Origin: Cornus controversa
Lineage: Eukaryota; Streptophyta; Magnoliopsida; Cornales; Cornaceae
Assembly: GCA_026545225.1 (NCBI GenBank)
Contig: CM048849.1
Coordinates: 43,176,336-43,240,335 of the forward strand
Length of the DNA: 64,000 bases
Reading direction: 5' to 3'
Shown here in pieces: positions 47,201 to 59,998 of this stretch. Below the pieces are notes generated by a model. The model did no database searches. It saw only the letters and a list, made by a program, of their open reading frames with translations, and was not told where the DNA came from. The position numbers and the translations under genes were made by a program. Numbering within the stretch: the first letter of the stretch is position 1; each line of letters starts with the position of its first letter.

Positions 47201-50200
47201 ATGCTTTTACTCCAATTGCACAAGCCAATTCAATTTTTATGCTTTTACTCCAATTGGACAAGCCAACTTGCTTGTGTGGTAGAAGTAATATTGAGCAGAA
47301 ACACCAGTGATTTCACTTTGTTCTGATGCAAAAGATTAGAAATTTGAATTCATTTCAGGCATCAACAATTGTGCCCTCATCTTTGTTACATAGTAAAAAA
47401 AGTGAAGAATAAACTTACCAACCGGCATCAGGATCAGTTTTAGCACAAAAATGGGGAGATTTCCAAGTCTTTAACTTTTGACTGCAATGAATGTGATTAG
47501 TAGGCTTTCTCCATACTGCAATTGCTCCCCTTTCTTTAATCTTCTTCCAGCAGAGTCGCCTAGCAAGATCTTCTAAACTATTTTGCTCTTTTTCCAAGTC
47601 TTGCACCGTTCTCTCCCAGCCCTTATAGTTTACCCTCCAATTTATAGGTGGCCCAGACAATACCCAGTAGCCACCGGGACGCAAAATACGATCAATTTCC
47701 ATCAGATATAGCCCACCTGGCACACATATTAAGGAAAAAATTATTAGATTATGTGAATGTAATGTAGATAAATATGTGCAGAGCAAACACACACCTCCCA
47801 ACATGAACCTAATCATTAAATTTTATGTTGTATTGAAATGAATGTTTATTTGTCAAGGGGTTTCAATTTGAATTAAGAGTACCGAATATGTAGGATCAAC
47901 TCATGAGTTCAATAAATGATATTGCCTCAAATTTAACAAAACTCCCTAGGAATGCCTTAATAGAAAAAATATGAGGATCCATAATTAAAGAATAGATTTT
48001 TGCTCATAAAAAAGAAAAGAAACAAAACCATTTTATAGTGGTGGCAATATGTGCCCAAAAGAATTTGAAATTCAAGTACCGTAACCAAGCCATTGTACAA
48101 GGCATCGTGAACAGTGAGCCATGTCAAAAGATCTCGACGGGTATGGTAACCTGTAGGTGCTAAGTACACCAAGCATTGCAGGAAGTCCTCTTTCCAAGGC
48201 AAACTGTACTTGAGCCTCATGAATATCTCTCGGTGCTATAGACATTGTCAAAATGTTATAGTCCATGAGTGAGGCCCCAAAGCTTGCAACCTGAGAAAAA
48301 TGTAATTAACACCAAAATTTCCATTAAGTATGAGTATACAAGTCCACTATACAATTCAATTTAATGACTAGACATGGCTGGCTATACATTCCTCTTTGAC
48401 AGCAGAGGAGGTAGAGGATGACAGAAGGAACAACCTATTTTCTTGCCAGGTCTTGGCCAAAATCAGAAATCCTCTCATTTGGCCAACTGATGAAACAGAA
48501 AAGGAAAAAAAAAAGAAAAAGAAAGGCCATAAAATGCTTAAAATTAAACTTAAAAGTTAATTTATTGTTTGTGTGAGTTCATTCAGTGGCATTTATGGGA
48601 ATTTTAAAACCAACAGGAGAGAAAATATAATTATCATCACAAACGCCAACAAAAACAGATTTAACTAAAGTTACTAGCCTTTTATAAAGAAATCAGAAGT
48701 CAAGAATGGACTAAAATCCGTACTAGCTGCATTAATATTGGACATCTTATAGAACCAGGGAACGCAAGTCTGTTAAGTAAAGAGGGGATGAAAATAAAAA
48801 ACTCAAAATAAATTGTTGTGAAGCACAGACCGTGGGAAACATATTTCATTTATCTCTGTCCCTATCATTATCGCATGCACTTAAGTACACCAAATTTGAT
48901 AAAAGCTATCAATACTGGAAGTAGAATTGCCAATACCAAAAGACACAACAAACTGATTCATCTCATATTCCCTCTTTTGCTCCGTATTTTAAGTAATTTT
49001 AAGCCTTAAAAGAACCCTTGACAGTAAAACAGGAGGAGCTGAGATAATGAAATTTCAATCTCCAGTAATTATTTGTCATATAGAAATACCACCAGCTGTT
49101 AGCTTGAGTGGTATCTCCAGTGATATCTCTAGCCGCCCACATAAGGAAAGTTGCAAAGTTCAAGTCTCAGTTGGAATGTGCAAGTGTGTGCCTTAAAAAG
49201 AAACAAAAACAAAAGAAAAAGTTAAGGCTAAAATTTGAAAGAAAACGAAATCTTGGATGAGGGTATCAATTCTTTACATGAAGTTGTGGTGGTTTCGTTA
49301 TTCTATGCTATCGTTGCATTTGCTTAATATAAGATATATAACCTGGGAATGAAGGACGATTTCCTCAAAATACCCTTCCCAAGTTTCTGACCATTTCCGG
49401 TGAACATTATCAAACATCATTGAGAAAAGAAAAAGAAACCTTTTTTTACATGAAAATATAGAAGATTTACATTTTTATACTCAACTCTATAAACCTTGTC
49501 CCATCTATCTGGGTTTAGTTACATGAAAAGGCAAACAAACACTTGACATAATGTTGGAAAATAGAAGGTAAATACTTGAGACAATGTTTGGAGAGGATTA
49601 CACGATAACCACTTGTATTATACATTAGTATCACTACTTCAAACAGAACTATATAATTATTGAATTGATTAACCTAAAAATTATATGCTATAATAAATAT
49701 ATAGTTAACTACAAGTAACTAACTAGACAGAGCAATTAGAATAATAAATTATAAAAGCTGAAAAGCCTCAGACACAAACATTATATGTAACAGAGCAATT
49801 AGAATAATAAATTATAAAAGCTGAAAAGCCTCAGACACAAACATATTATATGTAACAATAACTTACTCCAGATAAAACAAATACAAAAAATAAGTATATC
49901 AAGAACTTTAACAAATAACCAACTGGAAGAAACACATTGCAGTGACACTCACCCCACAACCCAGATCAAGGACTGTCCTTATATCCCCCGACTTCAATGG
50001 CACAACCCGCTTTAATTCGTCGATATAACCCTTAATCCCCTTCGTAAATGAAGTGCCACCGCCGGGGAAAACCAGCCGGTCGCCTTCTAGTCGAACCCAA
50101 TTCTGGGCTTTCTTCGACACAATCAGTCTTTTAAAGGGTACATTTTTGAACCAAGCATAGTCTCTGCTCTTCGGCCATGGAAATGGCCTCCTGTAGCCGA

Positions 50201-50621
50201 CCGGCCTCGGGACCAAACACCGGAGAGCATCCGCGGTGTCAGGGCAGTGCCGCTCTCTGTGGAAACGATTTTCAGTAACGAAAGAAGTTTCCCTTTTTGG
50301 GTCTTGACAGGGACAGTAGTCTGTGAAGTTCTTGGGGCAGTATGTGAATAATTGGAGGGTTTGTGGGGGGTCTGGTGGGAGCGAGAGAGTGTGTTGGGGT
50401 TCAAAATGGAGGGACTGAGAAAGGGTTTTGTGGGTTGTGAGGTTTTGGAGTTGGAGACAGTTTGGGACTTGAAGAGGGTGTGTAGAGGTTGCATTGTAGG
50501 AGTTTTTATTGTAGAAGCCCAGAGTGTAGGAGAGTGAGCAGAGGATGGTGATGAGGAAAACCCTAATCAAGGGTTTTCTCAGAGGGTTTGGAGTAGGTGG
50601 TTGGTGTGGTGGTGTTGCCAT
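44300..50621 (-). CDS. PMT19: Probable pectin-type methyltransferase of the PMT15-19 clade
   Basis: Six exons: 49953-50621, 48080-48290, 47419-47716, 46003-46392, 45156-45233 and 44300-44498; phases agree and give 614 residues, the family's usual length. Start [16 protein letters not shown] at 50621; the upstream in-frame Met at 50696 gives an odd extension. A type II membrane anchor ([17 protein letters not shown]) is followed by a Pro/Thr stem and a Golgi-lumen methyltransferase domain (Pfam Methyltransf_29). Visible family motifs: [38 protein letters not shown] (SAM site), [60 protein letters not shown] and RDHVDV. No damage seen. Members are thought to modify wall polysaccharides. The symbol rests on clade similarity and on the PUX11 neighbourhood, so it is tentative. 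Confidence 0.9.
47180..47255. repeat. Two-copy tandem repeat, 38 bp, in PMT intron
   Basis: GCACAAGCCAATTCAATTTT with its flank TATGCTTTTACTCCAATT occurs twice without change. Confidence 0.9.
49728..49853. repeat. Two-copy tandem repeat, 63 bp, in PMT intron 1
   Basis: A unit with CAGAGCAATTAGAATAATAA and GAAAAGCCTCAGACACAAAC starts at 49728 and 49791; nearly identical, so recent. Confidence 0.9.
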
Positions 50622-50699
50622 TTTGTGTGCTTTGGTGAGGTTTGCATTGCAGGGGTTCTGTGATGGAGTGATAGTCCTTACTTGAGTACCTCTCACTCC

Positions 50700-51012
50700 A
50701 GAACGAATTAGATGGACTCATATGGGACACGTTTAATTATATCTGCACATGGAAAGCACATTTAGTCATTCAGTCTTATTATATTATAGAATTCATTTCA
50801 CAGTGCAATATGAATACACTTTAAAAAGAATAAGTGATAGTAAAAATAAAGAAAGTGATGAAAACTTTATTTATACATTTAAAATTTCAAAATGTATTTG
50901 AAAGAATTTCTAATTATTACTTAAATTGCATTTTTATACTGAATTTTCAATTTTTTAAGTAACACCTTTCATTGCATAGATAGAAGATTAATGATATATT
51001 CTCCTTATATTT
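50700..51012. other. Upstream region of PMT gene
   Basis: AT-rich, no repeats or genes recognised; the promoter of the PMT gene must lie here but I see no clear TATA box. Confidence 0.4.
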
Positions 51013-51222
51013 CAGGTTTCTTTTATAGATAAAAATTTGATATGAAAACTTAAACAATAAGAAGTTCAACAAAAGGTACAAAGGGATGAAAGCATAAAAA
51101 TAATTTAACTTATAATTCAGATTTCTTTTATAGAAAAAAAATTGATACGAAAACTTAAATCGATAAGAAGTTCAACAAAATGTACAAGAGTTGAAGGGAC
51201 GAGAGCATAAGAATAACTTACT
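51013..51222. repeat. Diverged two-copy tandem repeat, about 105 bp
   Basis: Units begin CAGGTTTCTTTTATAGATAA (51013) and CAGATTTCTTTTATAGAAAA (51118) and share ATAAGAAGTTCAACAAAA. Confidence 0.85.
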
Positions 51223-51224
51223 TG

Positions 51225-51449
51225 CATCTCTTAATATCTCGCCTAGTTGAAATGAAGAAGATACCTGATGGTCTGTTACTATAATGTAACTACTAAACAC
51301 TGTCATATAAAAAGAAGAGTCGACAGACTAAAGGTACATCTCTTAATATCTCGCCTAGTTGAAATGAAGAAGGTACCTGATGGTCTGTTACTATAATGTA
51401 ACTACTAAACACTGTCATATAAAAAGAAGAGTCGACAGACTAAAAGGTA
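51225..51449. repeat. Recent two-copy tandem repeat, 112 bp
   Basis: CATCTCTTAATATCTCGCCT through GAGTCGACAGACTAAA occurs at 51225 and 51337 with one substitution and one single-base length difference. Confidence 0.92.
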
Positions 51450-51469
51450 CAAGAAAAATTAACAAAATT

Positions 51470-51720
51470 TTCTGTTTTTTAACAATTATACTATCATATT
51501 ATATTTGGAAAAAAAATATACATTTTAATGTTTAAGACTAGTAAACGTGTCACTAAGATATGGAAAGTGTTGAATATATGATCAAAATATTTGAAAAGTA
51601 TTGATTAATTGTTCAACATTAAAAAGAATATTTTTAAATTATGAATATCTTTAAAAAGTATTAAATAAGTATTTGCAAGTATTCAAATTTGTTACCAACG
51701 CGATTAAGGATACATTCTCG
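51470..51720. mobile_element. Fragment related to the element at 32001-32527
   Basis: Shares TAACAATTATACTAT, ACATTTTAATGTT and AAATTATGAATA in the same order as 32297-32440. Ends are missing. Confidence 0.6.
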
Positions 51721-52271
51721 ACACTAACTTTATTTTTCTATGTGTTTGGTTAGGTGTCTAAGACATCAAATATATGTGATACTTTCTCACATTTCAAAGT
51801 CTTAGAACAACTTTCAAAGTAAAAGCTCAAGACATAGGCAATAGTTGACAAAAACTTCGTGGATTAAACGGTGTTGCATTCTTAGGATAGCTCACTGGTT
51901 TTGAGTTCATGACTATACAAAACCTATTTAAGTATTGGAAATTGGTTGTCGTGCTTGAACCAAACCCAAACACTGATTCCAAGTCAGAATAGTTAGATCT
52001 AGATTATGCTTTGATCCCATGGATTAAAGTCCACGATGAAGAACCGTGTTCACTAATCTTCCTGAAAGCCTATTGGTTAAAGGGACATACTATGGTTTAA
52101 ATGGTCTGGTTGGATGATTAAGGAAAATCAAGTTGACATATTGTTATCCCCTTTCTTGTGAGGGGAATCAAATTTTAGGTGAGATAGGGTTTGATTGGTT
52201 TGAAAAAAGGCCAACTAACTTCTTCTTCTACTACTACTATTACTATTACGAGGGCGAATGAAATTTTAGGT

Positions 52272-52455
52272 GAGTTAGGGTTTGTTTGGTTTGTCACTTA
52301 GAAAATAGCTTTTAAGAAATTTGTGTTTTCTCATAAAACTAAAAAAAAAAAAAAAAAAAGGACAATTATTTATATCTAAGTTTTAGAAAATAGAAACTGT
52401 CAACCAAGTAAATTATTTTACAATTTTCAAAAAATTGAACCAAACAGACCCTTAG
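52272..52455. mobile_element. Small inverted-repeat MITE
   Basis: GGGTTTGTTTGGTTTGTCAC at the left and, from the right, AGGGTCTGTTTGGTTCAA; an A run lies in the middle. Confidence 0.5.
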
Positions 52456-53064
52456 TACGACTAAACCTTCATTTGGGGAAAAGGCCAACTAACCTCTTCT
52501 TCTTCTTTTTTTCATGTAAGTAATGTGACTCTCGGTGTAGATTTTTTGAGTTGATGTATATTCTTTCCAATTTTAATGTGAATAATTTTTTTGAAAAAAA
52601 TGATGTAATAATATTTTGAACTATATCTTTGATAGAAGAGGATTTTTATTACTTCCATATATTTGTTGTTGATGTATAATTTTTCTTACTTGGTAAATCT
52701 AGGTATGAATGTATCCAACTAGTTTGATTTGAGAAAACATAAAAATTCTCAAATTTAACTTTGTTTTGAGAAACAAAAAAAATTACCCTCATTAATAATA
52801 ATTTGTTCTCTCTTTCATAAATTTTACTTGCGAAAGTGACAGCAGAGTAATAGGATATAGATTCTTTCAGTTCTATTCCTCTCTTATCATTCATGGGTTG
52901 GAAAATTCTTAGGGTGTTCTATTGTCAAAGCATACTAGTGGCAGACAATTTATTTGTGGAACATTGAAAACAGCTAGTAGTATATACTATATAGAGTAAC
53001 TTTTCTAGTGGAAATTGAAAGGAAAATAAAGAAAATGTAAAGGATTGATAGCTCATTAATTTAG

Positions 53065-53375
53065 GATCCGTTTGACATGCGTTTTGTTTTTGTTATTTTG
53101 TTTCTGCTTAAAATAGAACAAGTGTTTTATTATGAGTGTGTTTTAAATAGAATCAAAAACACGTTTGGTAAGGAAAATCTGTTTTAATTGTTTTTTGTTT
53201 TTTTTTTCTGCTACAATTGCTGAAACACAATAAAAATATCAAAATGATGTTTCTAATTCCGGTCCAAAATTTTGAAACGTTTTGACACTATTCAAACACA
53301 ACGGATCGTACTGTTTTTAAAATGCAGAAACCAAACAGAAAAACAAAAACAAAATGCATGCCAAACAAGGCATAA
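53065..53375. mobile_element. Inverted-repeat MITE, about 310 bp
   Basis: Left GATCCGTTTGACATGCGTTT and right, read inward, CCTTGTTTGGCATGCATTTT, continuing as TTGTTTTTGTT on both sides. Target duplication unclear. Confidence 0.65.
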
Positions 53376-54014
53376 AGGATAAGAAGAGAAACAAAATGAA
53401 ATTAAATAAAAGAAATAGTAGTTTAACACTAACTATATAATGGAAAAACATACATATAAAGTTTTGATGTAACTCATATAATTCTTTAAATGAGTGTCAC
53501 TCTCGTTCTGCCACTTTCTTTGTATAATATAAAATTTGTTGCTCTTGTACTCCTGTTCTTGCACATTCAATGTGTGACTTAGTTTTTGATTATTTTTTTT
53601 AAAAAAAAGAATGAACCTAAAGGCAACAGTGAAAGCCCAAAAAAATTCCACAATCACATTGAGGTCATCCATTGATGTTTGCCTTTTTTTGTTAAAATGA
53701 ACCTCACATTGGAATCTTTCAAAATGTAAATTAATCAATTAAGACCCAAAACCATGCTTTTGTTAAAGATAAAAGGGCCAAAAGGCAATAAATCAAAAGG
53801 TGAGAAGGGTAAAAGGTTATGTCACATTATGCGGCCGACAGAAAATACATGTGTAGGCAATGTCTTGATGGGAACCTTGAAAATTCTATTCTTTGAAACT
53901 GATTGATGATATATTTGGGGGCAAAAGTGGAAAATATTCTCCTCATATTTTTCAAATGCGCAAATTCTAACATTCGAACTATTTTTTTTTAAAGTAAATC
54001 AATTATTCAGCTTA

Positions 54015-54772
54015 TAAAAGTGGATTACTTAATTCCGGACATAATTATAATGATATGTATAGTCTGTATTATGTGCATTATGGAGTTTTCTATATAAATA
54101 TAATGTTTTCTAAATATATATTTTTTAAAATAAAAAATAACTAGATAAAATTCATAAATAATAAGTTTAAAAACATAAAAAAGTAAAAAATCAATATAAT
54201 TTTATTTAACAATTTTATCAAACTATTTTTTAATTTTTTATTTAAAAAAACACTATCATTATAGAGAAAATAGTATATATTTCATTATAGTTGATTAAAT
54301 TTTTATTTTTAAAAAAATCTTAAATAAAGTTCTATTAGTCTTTTTATTTTATTTTTATGTTTCTAAACTTATTATTTAGGAATTTTATCTAACTATTTTT
54401 GTTAGAAATAAAGAAATATAATTATATTTGATTTAATTGATATATAATATTGATATTATGAACAATACATAAAGGTCTATTTATAAATATATAATTTTGG
54501 AGGCTAAGTAAACTTATGAGACAAGAAATCCTAGTCCTAGATGGTTTAAGAAAAAATATAAGAAATCCTAGTTTCAGATAATTTTGGAAAGAGTATAAGA
54601 AACCTATTAAGAAAATATTTATAATCTATAATAAAAAATATATAATCTAATAATTTTTATTTTTTGAATTTTAGAAAATACTATATTTATATAGAAAATG
54701 ACATAATGGACATAATAAAATAAATATATATCATTATAGTTTTATCACATGATAAGTTGTCCACTTTTATAA
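54015..54772. mobile_element. AT-rich inverted-repeat element, about 760 bp
   Basis: Left CTTATAAAAGTGGATTACTT and, read inward from the right, CTTATAAAAGTGGACAACTT, both followed by a TATAATGATAT word. The interior also contains inverted AT-rich segments (54150-54360). No coding region. Confidence 0.6.
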
Positions 54773-54774
54773 GA

Positions 54775-54898
54775 TAATGGACGGATTTGATTTAGAAAAG
54801 TTCGTGGGGAGGGGGTTTACACTTTATCGTGTATTTGGATATAGTATGAAAGTTGGAATCCTGGAGTGCAATACATGTGTTTTACTGTTTATTGACGA

Positions 54899-54940
<42 letters not shown>

Positions 54941-55500
54941 GGAGATAATTGCTTCAGAAAATTTTGCAATCTCGAATTTTTTTCAAAGATTAGTGGTTTG
55001 CGGATTTATTAAGGCAAAAGAACATGTCAATTTTTTTTCTTAGATTAGTGATTTGCGGATTTACTAAGGAAAAATAGAACTTTTCTTTGTTTGGTTCCTT
55101 AGAAAATTGAAGAGAAAAAAACCTAGAAGTAGAGTCAAAATTTTTTTTTTTTACCAGAAACAATATATTTATAGAGAAAAGAGAATAATGGTCATAGCAT
55201 ATAGTCATTATAGTTCTGCCATGGAGTCAACATGTCAATTTTTTGTAATACGAGAGACTAATTTGTTTAAAAAATAGTTCATTGGTAAAATTGCACATCT
55301 AAAAAAAATTAATTTGTTCTTTTTGCACTTTTCCCTTTCAACTATCATTAACTTTTAATTAGATGTGTTAAATTTGGTTGAAAAACATATAGGTGGTATT
55401 GACTCCGGAAATATAGAGTTAATCTCTTCTTTACAAGTAAAGATATAAAAAATACATTCATAGCACAAACAAGAAAAGGGACCCTTTTTTTTCAACCAGT
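54775..55500. other. Intergenic AT-rich stretch
   Basis: Contains a TA microsatellite (54903-54930) and a short tandem duplication with TTAGTGGTTTGCGGATTTA (54989 and 55043). No gene seen. Confidence 0.5.
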
Positions 55501-55503
55501 AGG

Positions 55504-56032
55504 TAGGGCTGCAAATGAACTGAACCGAGCTGAGTTTTAGGTTGCTCGGGCTCAGCTCGTTTGTTCATAGACTCGGCTCGGGCTCGTAATTAATGCAAAA
55601 AAATTGAGCTCGAGCTCAGTTCAGCTCGGCTCGTTTAAGAAAATAAATCTAAAATATTTAAATTCATTGTATTTTAAATTTTTTTTCAATTTTTTAAATC
55701 ATAAAATTTGAATTATCTTTTATTATTTTTATATACATATTCATATACTGAAAGAGTGAAAGGTGATGTGTGTAATATAAGTTTAGATAAATAATACAAT
55801 ATAACAATCATATAAGAGCCTTGTTTACTAGCCTAAACGAGCTTTAACGAACCAAGCCTATTCGAGCCTACACGAACCAAGCCCAACACTACTCGGGCTC
55901 GGCTCGTTAATGAAACGAGCCTAAAAATTGGGCTCGAGCTCGGCTCGTTTCATTAACGAACGAGCCCGAGCTGAGCCCTTAACGAGCCGAGCCCGAGCTG
56001 CTCACGAACAGTTCAGTTCATTTGCAGTTCTA
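55504..56032. mobile_element. hAT-like MITE (GGGCTGCAAATGAAC-type)
   Basis: Left end TAGGGCTGCAAATGAACTGA and, from the right, TAGAACTGCAAATGAACTGA. Flanks CCAGTAGG (55496-55503) and CTAGTAAG (56033-56040) are a likely 8-bp target duplication with two differences. Both arms are rich in GAGCTCGGGCTCGG-like words. Non-coding. Confidence 0.75.
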
Positions 56033-56207
56033 CTAGTAAGTCTACATCGAAAAGAAAAAATAAAATGAATCTGACTATAGTCTTATGGAGCAAATTGTAA
56101 ACTTGAACGTCTTAGATTTGATTTTTAAAGATTTAAAAAAAAAAAAAAACCATGATATGTGTGATTTAAGAGTGATTGCGGATGAATCTACCTTGCATTC
56201 TTGTATA

Positions 56208-56446
56208 CCGAAGCTTATTAGGTGTAGAATTTCTCGTTATAAAAAAATATATATATATATTTAAAACATTGTTTTGCATTAAAAATTGGACATTTGGTCC
56301 ACATGACTTGTGTACAAGTCCAATGTGGTACGCACGCTTGTGTATCAACGTTTATTAGGCGTAGAGTTTCTCGTTACAACATTGTTTGGACTCAAATTGG
56401 ACATTTGATGCTACGACTGATGTACAAGTCGAATGTGGTGCTAACG
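56208..56446. repeat. Diverged two-copy tandem repeat, roughly 130 bp
   Basis: Words GTATACCGAAGCTTATTAGG, TAGAATTTCTCGTTA, ATTGGACATTTG and TACAAGTCCAATGTGG recur in order in the second half. Confidence 0.7.
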
Positions 56447-56989
56447 AATATGGACCAATCCCAAGGCCTGTTGTTGTATTCAGACACGTGCTGAAAGTGA
56501 CATGTTTAGTGAACAAAGATCAAACAGGGAATAAAAGTCAGTGAGTTTAAAAATAATTCCAAGTTGTTTTGTCCTCATCAGATATTCCCTACTTTCTTCA
56601 ACGTAGCAGAGCAAACGTCCCATCATTACGAGTTCCAACTTGCTGAAGAAACTTGATCGCGGCCATCTACGTGAAAACTAATCCAACGACTGAAGGTCTC
56701 CAACCTTGCCTATCTCTCGTCTCTGTTGCCTTTTTTTTTTTTTTTAACTTAAATTTAATTTACTTGCAATTATTGTTTTATGTCTTTCAATTCAATAGTG
56801 ACATCAAATATCTTGAGTTATTTGTAATCATTGGAGCTTTGCTTTTGAGCATGTAATAGTATAGTATAGCTAGGATCAAAACTCTGTATCACTTGATAGC
56901 TTGTAATTGATTTTCATTCGAAAATATAAAAATATAGTACTTCAAGAAAACAAATAATATTGTTTAGGCCAAAATGAGTGTCGTGGTGA

Positions 56990-57910
56990 GAGTGTCATTG
57001 TAACTATTTGTTGTACCACATGATATGATATTGTCCGCTTAATTCTAAGCTCGCATAATTTTGTTCTTAAATTTTATTTTAAAATGTCTCATATTATTTG
57101 AAGAGAACACATTACATATAAGCATATCCTCTTCTCCATACTCAAGCAAAATGAGATTGAGCACCCTGTAACCTGCTAGTGTGGTAACTCACCCAACGTC
57201 TCTCGCACCTAAGGATGCCAATTTGTCTCGTCTCGTCAAGTACCCGCCTTGCCCGGTTTAAAATCAGTTTACGAAACTGTTTAAGGAAACAGGGTGGGAA
57301 TGAGATTAGAGCAAATAACCCGCACGAGTTCAGGGCATGAACGGGTAAGACCCTACCCCGATGGATACTCACCCTGCCCTGTCACGTTTAAGTATATATA
57401 TATTTATACTTATATATTTAATATATAAAGAAAATATTAATATTATATATATAATACAACTATAAGTTATATTATATTATATATATCATAAAGAATAACT
57501 ATTGTGTTATTGTGTTATATGTACCTAAATGTGTGTGTTTGGTGTATATGTATCTAAATATTAAATTTATTATTATAAAAATTTTTGCATTAAAATAATA
57601 TAAAAAAAAGTATAAATGGGACGGGAAAAATTAAACCGTTGCGGGAATGAGAAAGTCAAAACTCGCTTCCGGCTGGATTTAACTCTAATACTATTTGTAA
57701 CAACCCGCTCTATCACATGGTATGCTATTGTCCGCTTTTAGTCTAAACTCGCACGATTTTGCTCTTGAATTTTACCTCAAAATGTTTCGTATTATTTGGA
57801 GAAAATACACTATATATAAATATATCCCCTTCACACCCAGACGATGTGAGATTGAGCACCCTGTAGCCTGTCAGTGTAATAGCTCTCGCCAGTATCTCTC
57901 GCACTCGCCC
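56990..57910. repeat. Repeat pair around an inserted element
   Basis: Segments near 57000-57180 and 57700-57890 are about 75% alike by eye (ATGATATTGTCCGCTTAATT-like, GAGATTGAGCACCCTGTA, TCTCTCGCAC). Between them a different repeat runs from GGATGCCAATTTGTCTCG to about 57690. It may be part of an old LTR-type element, but I cannot assign it. Confidence 0.4.
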
Positions 57911-58162
57911 ATATCACACCCGCTCACAAGAGTCACCACAATCATTCTTAGGCTTCACAATATTACAAGTCAAATAAAATACTATAGGCCGCAACGACTA
58001 TAGCACTAAGAATATTTTCTAGGCTCTTGATCGCTAACCAGCTAATTCAGACTTGAATGTCCTGCCAACTAATTGGTAAATTCGAACTTGGACGACTAAC
58101 AAACTGCACTTTTGATGCCATACTTTGAACCAAACAAGCACAAAACAGTATAATAAAATTTT

Positions 58163-59462
58163 ATTTTATTTGTTATTTTCACTGTCCACGTCACTCAATT
58201 TAAAAAATTTCTTAAAACATAAAATAATTTTATTATAATAACCTATATTTTATTTGTTATTTTCCCTGTCCACATTACTTAGCTTAAAAAAATCTTAAAA
58301 CATAATTTTTTTTAGGGAGCGATATTTGCACTCTCCATTTCTATAATTACACTCCACTTACCTTTTTTTTTAAAAGAAAATGACAAGAATGTCCACAAAT
58401 TAATTAATGCATCATCTCTTATTTTATAATACCACAACTTCCCTTTATACTATAAAGTTAAACTCTCTTTTACCTTCTTTAGTTTTTTTATTATGTTTTT
58501 TTTTTTGGGTCTTATCAAGAGATAAAAAATTTTACATTTTTTTACTTTCTTTATTATTATTTTTTTTAATCTTGTCAAAAGAGATAATTTGTTCATAGTT
58601 TTTTTTTGTCTTCTCAAAATGGATAATTTATTCAACAAAAATAAAATTTTTTTGGTTTCTTCCAATAGAGATAATTTTTTTTGAACCTATCAAAAGATAT
58701 AATTTATTCAATAACGATAATTTTTTTTTTGGGTACTCTCAATGTAAATAGTTTATTCAATAAGAATAAAATTTTTTATATACTTTTTTTTTAGTTCATG
58801 TCAATAGAGAATTTATTTAACATAAATAACTATTTTTTGGATACTTTTTAATTTTTAATTACTACCAAGAGAAATAATTTATTTAACAGAGATTTTTTTT
58901 TTTATCTCACGACAAAAGATATAATTTCTTCAACTTATATATATATATATTTTGGTCTTGTCAAAAGAAATAATTTATTAACATAGATAACTTTTTTTGG
59001 GTTGTAAAAAGAGAAAAAAAATTTTGGATGATTTTTTTTTCGAATATTTTTTTGGGATCCGATCAAAAGAGACCAAAAACATTAAAGATAAGAGACAAAG
59101 AGAATGTTTGAAATGGTAGTTTAGTATTTTGAAACAAATTAATCATTCACATGTAAAATAAGGGTTAGAAGTGACATTTCTTCTAAGATGGGAGTGCAAA
59201 CGTACAAAATGAGAGTGCAAATATCACCTCCCTTTTATTATTATAATATCTTTTTATTTTATTTGTTATTTTCACTGTCCACATTACTAGGCGTAAAAAA
59301 ATCTTAAAACATATATATTTTTTATTATAATAACTTGTTATTTTCACTGTCCACATTACTCAGCTTAAAAAAATCTTAAAACATATATATATATATATAT
59401 ATATTTTTATTATAATAACTTTTTATTTAATTTGTTATTTTCGCTGTCCGCATCACTCTGCT
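58163..59462. repeat. Minisatellite of about 85-bp units, split by a MITE
   Basis: Units with TTATTTGTTATTTTCACTGT, CCACATTACTCAGCTTAAAA and TCTTAAAACATA occur about five times, two before and three after the MITE at 58315-59232. Confidence 0.8.
58315..59232. mobile_element. GATATTTG-type MITE, long form (918 bp)
   Basis: Left GGGAGCGATATTTGCACTCT and, from the right, GGGAGGTGATATTTGCACTC; TTTTA on both sides (58310-58314, 59233-59237). The interior is a T-rich minisatellite with AAAGAGATAATTTATTCAAC-like words. It is the best preserved member of the family found in the array spacers. Confidence 0.78.
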
Positions 59463-59469
59463 TATAGTT

Positions 59470-59998
59470 GCGAGTCCAACGCGAGTAAGAAGAATTGTGA
59501 TCAAAACTTGTGCATAATGTACGCGCGCCGCACAAATATGTACACAAAAAAAATTTGTACGCTTTTAATTGTTGCTGTCATTTGACTACAACAACTGAAA
59601 CAAAAACTACAAATAATAGTCTATCATGTCATTCACTCTCCAAATTCAACGACTTAAGAATGCACACGCAATTCTAAAGAATCTGGGAACTCGTCATAGC
59701 CATTGATTTTTCACTGAAGGGTGTCAGATTAAACTCTCCTTTCTTTCAAGTATCATCAGCATATTTATTCATGTATAACCTTCTATTGTGCTGGTGTCTA
59801 CATCTATGTATATATCTACATATATCTAAGAAGAAATCTTAGTGGGTCATCACTTTTTATGGCTCTTAATGCTCTTTACGGAAGATTGAGGTCTTGGACA
59901 ATAATGGGTGTTCTGTGATTGGGTTTCTGAGTGTTTGGTGCTATTCTTTGAATTGGGTATTAATTAGTTTTGTTCAAATTTTAGAGAGAGGCTAAAAT
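59470..59998 (+). promoter_or_regulatory. Promoter and 5' UTR of SLC35F-like gene
   Basis: A TATA-like TATGTATATATC lies near 59808; the following 190 bp are less AT-rich and lead into the ATG at 59999. Approximate. Confidence 0.4.

Noticed and set aside
56580-56740. GC-richer stretch as a possible small gene or first exon
   Set aside because: No open frame with codon structure and no convincing splice partner; left as intergenic.
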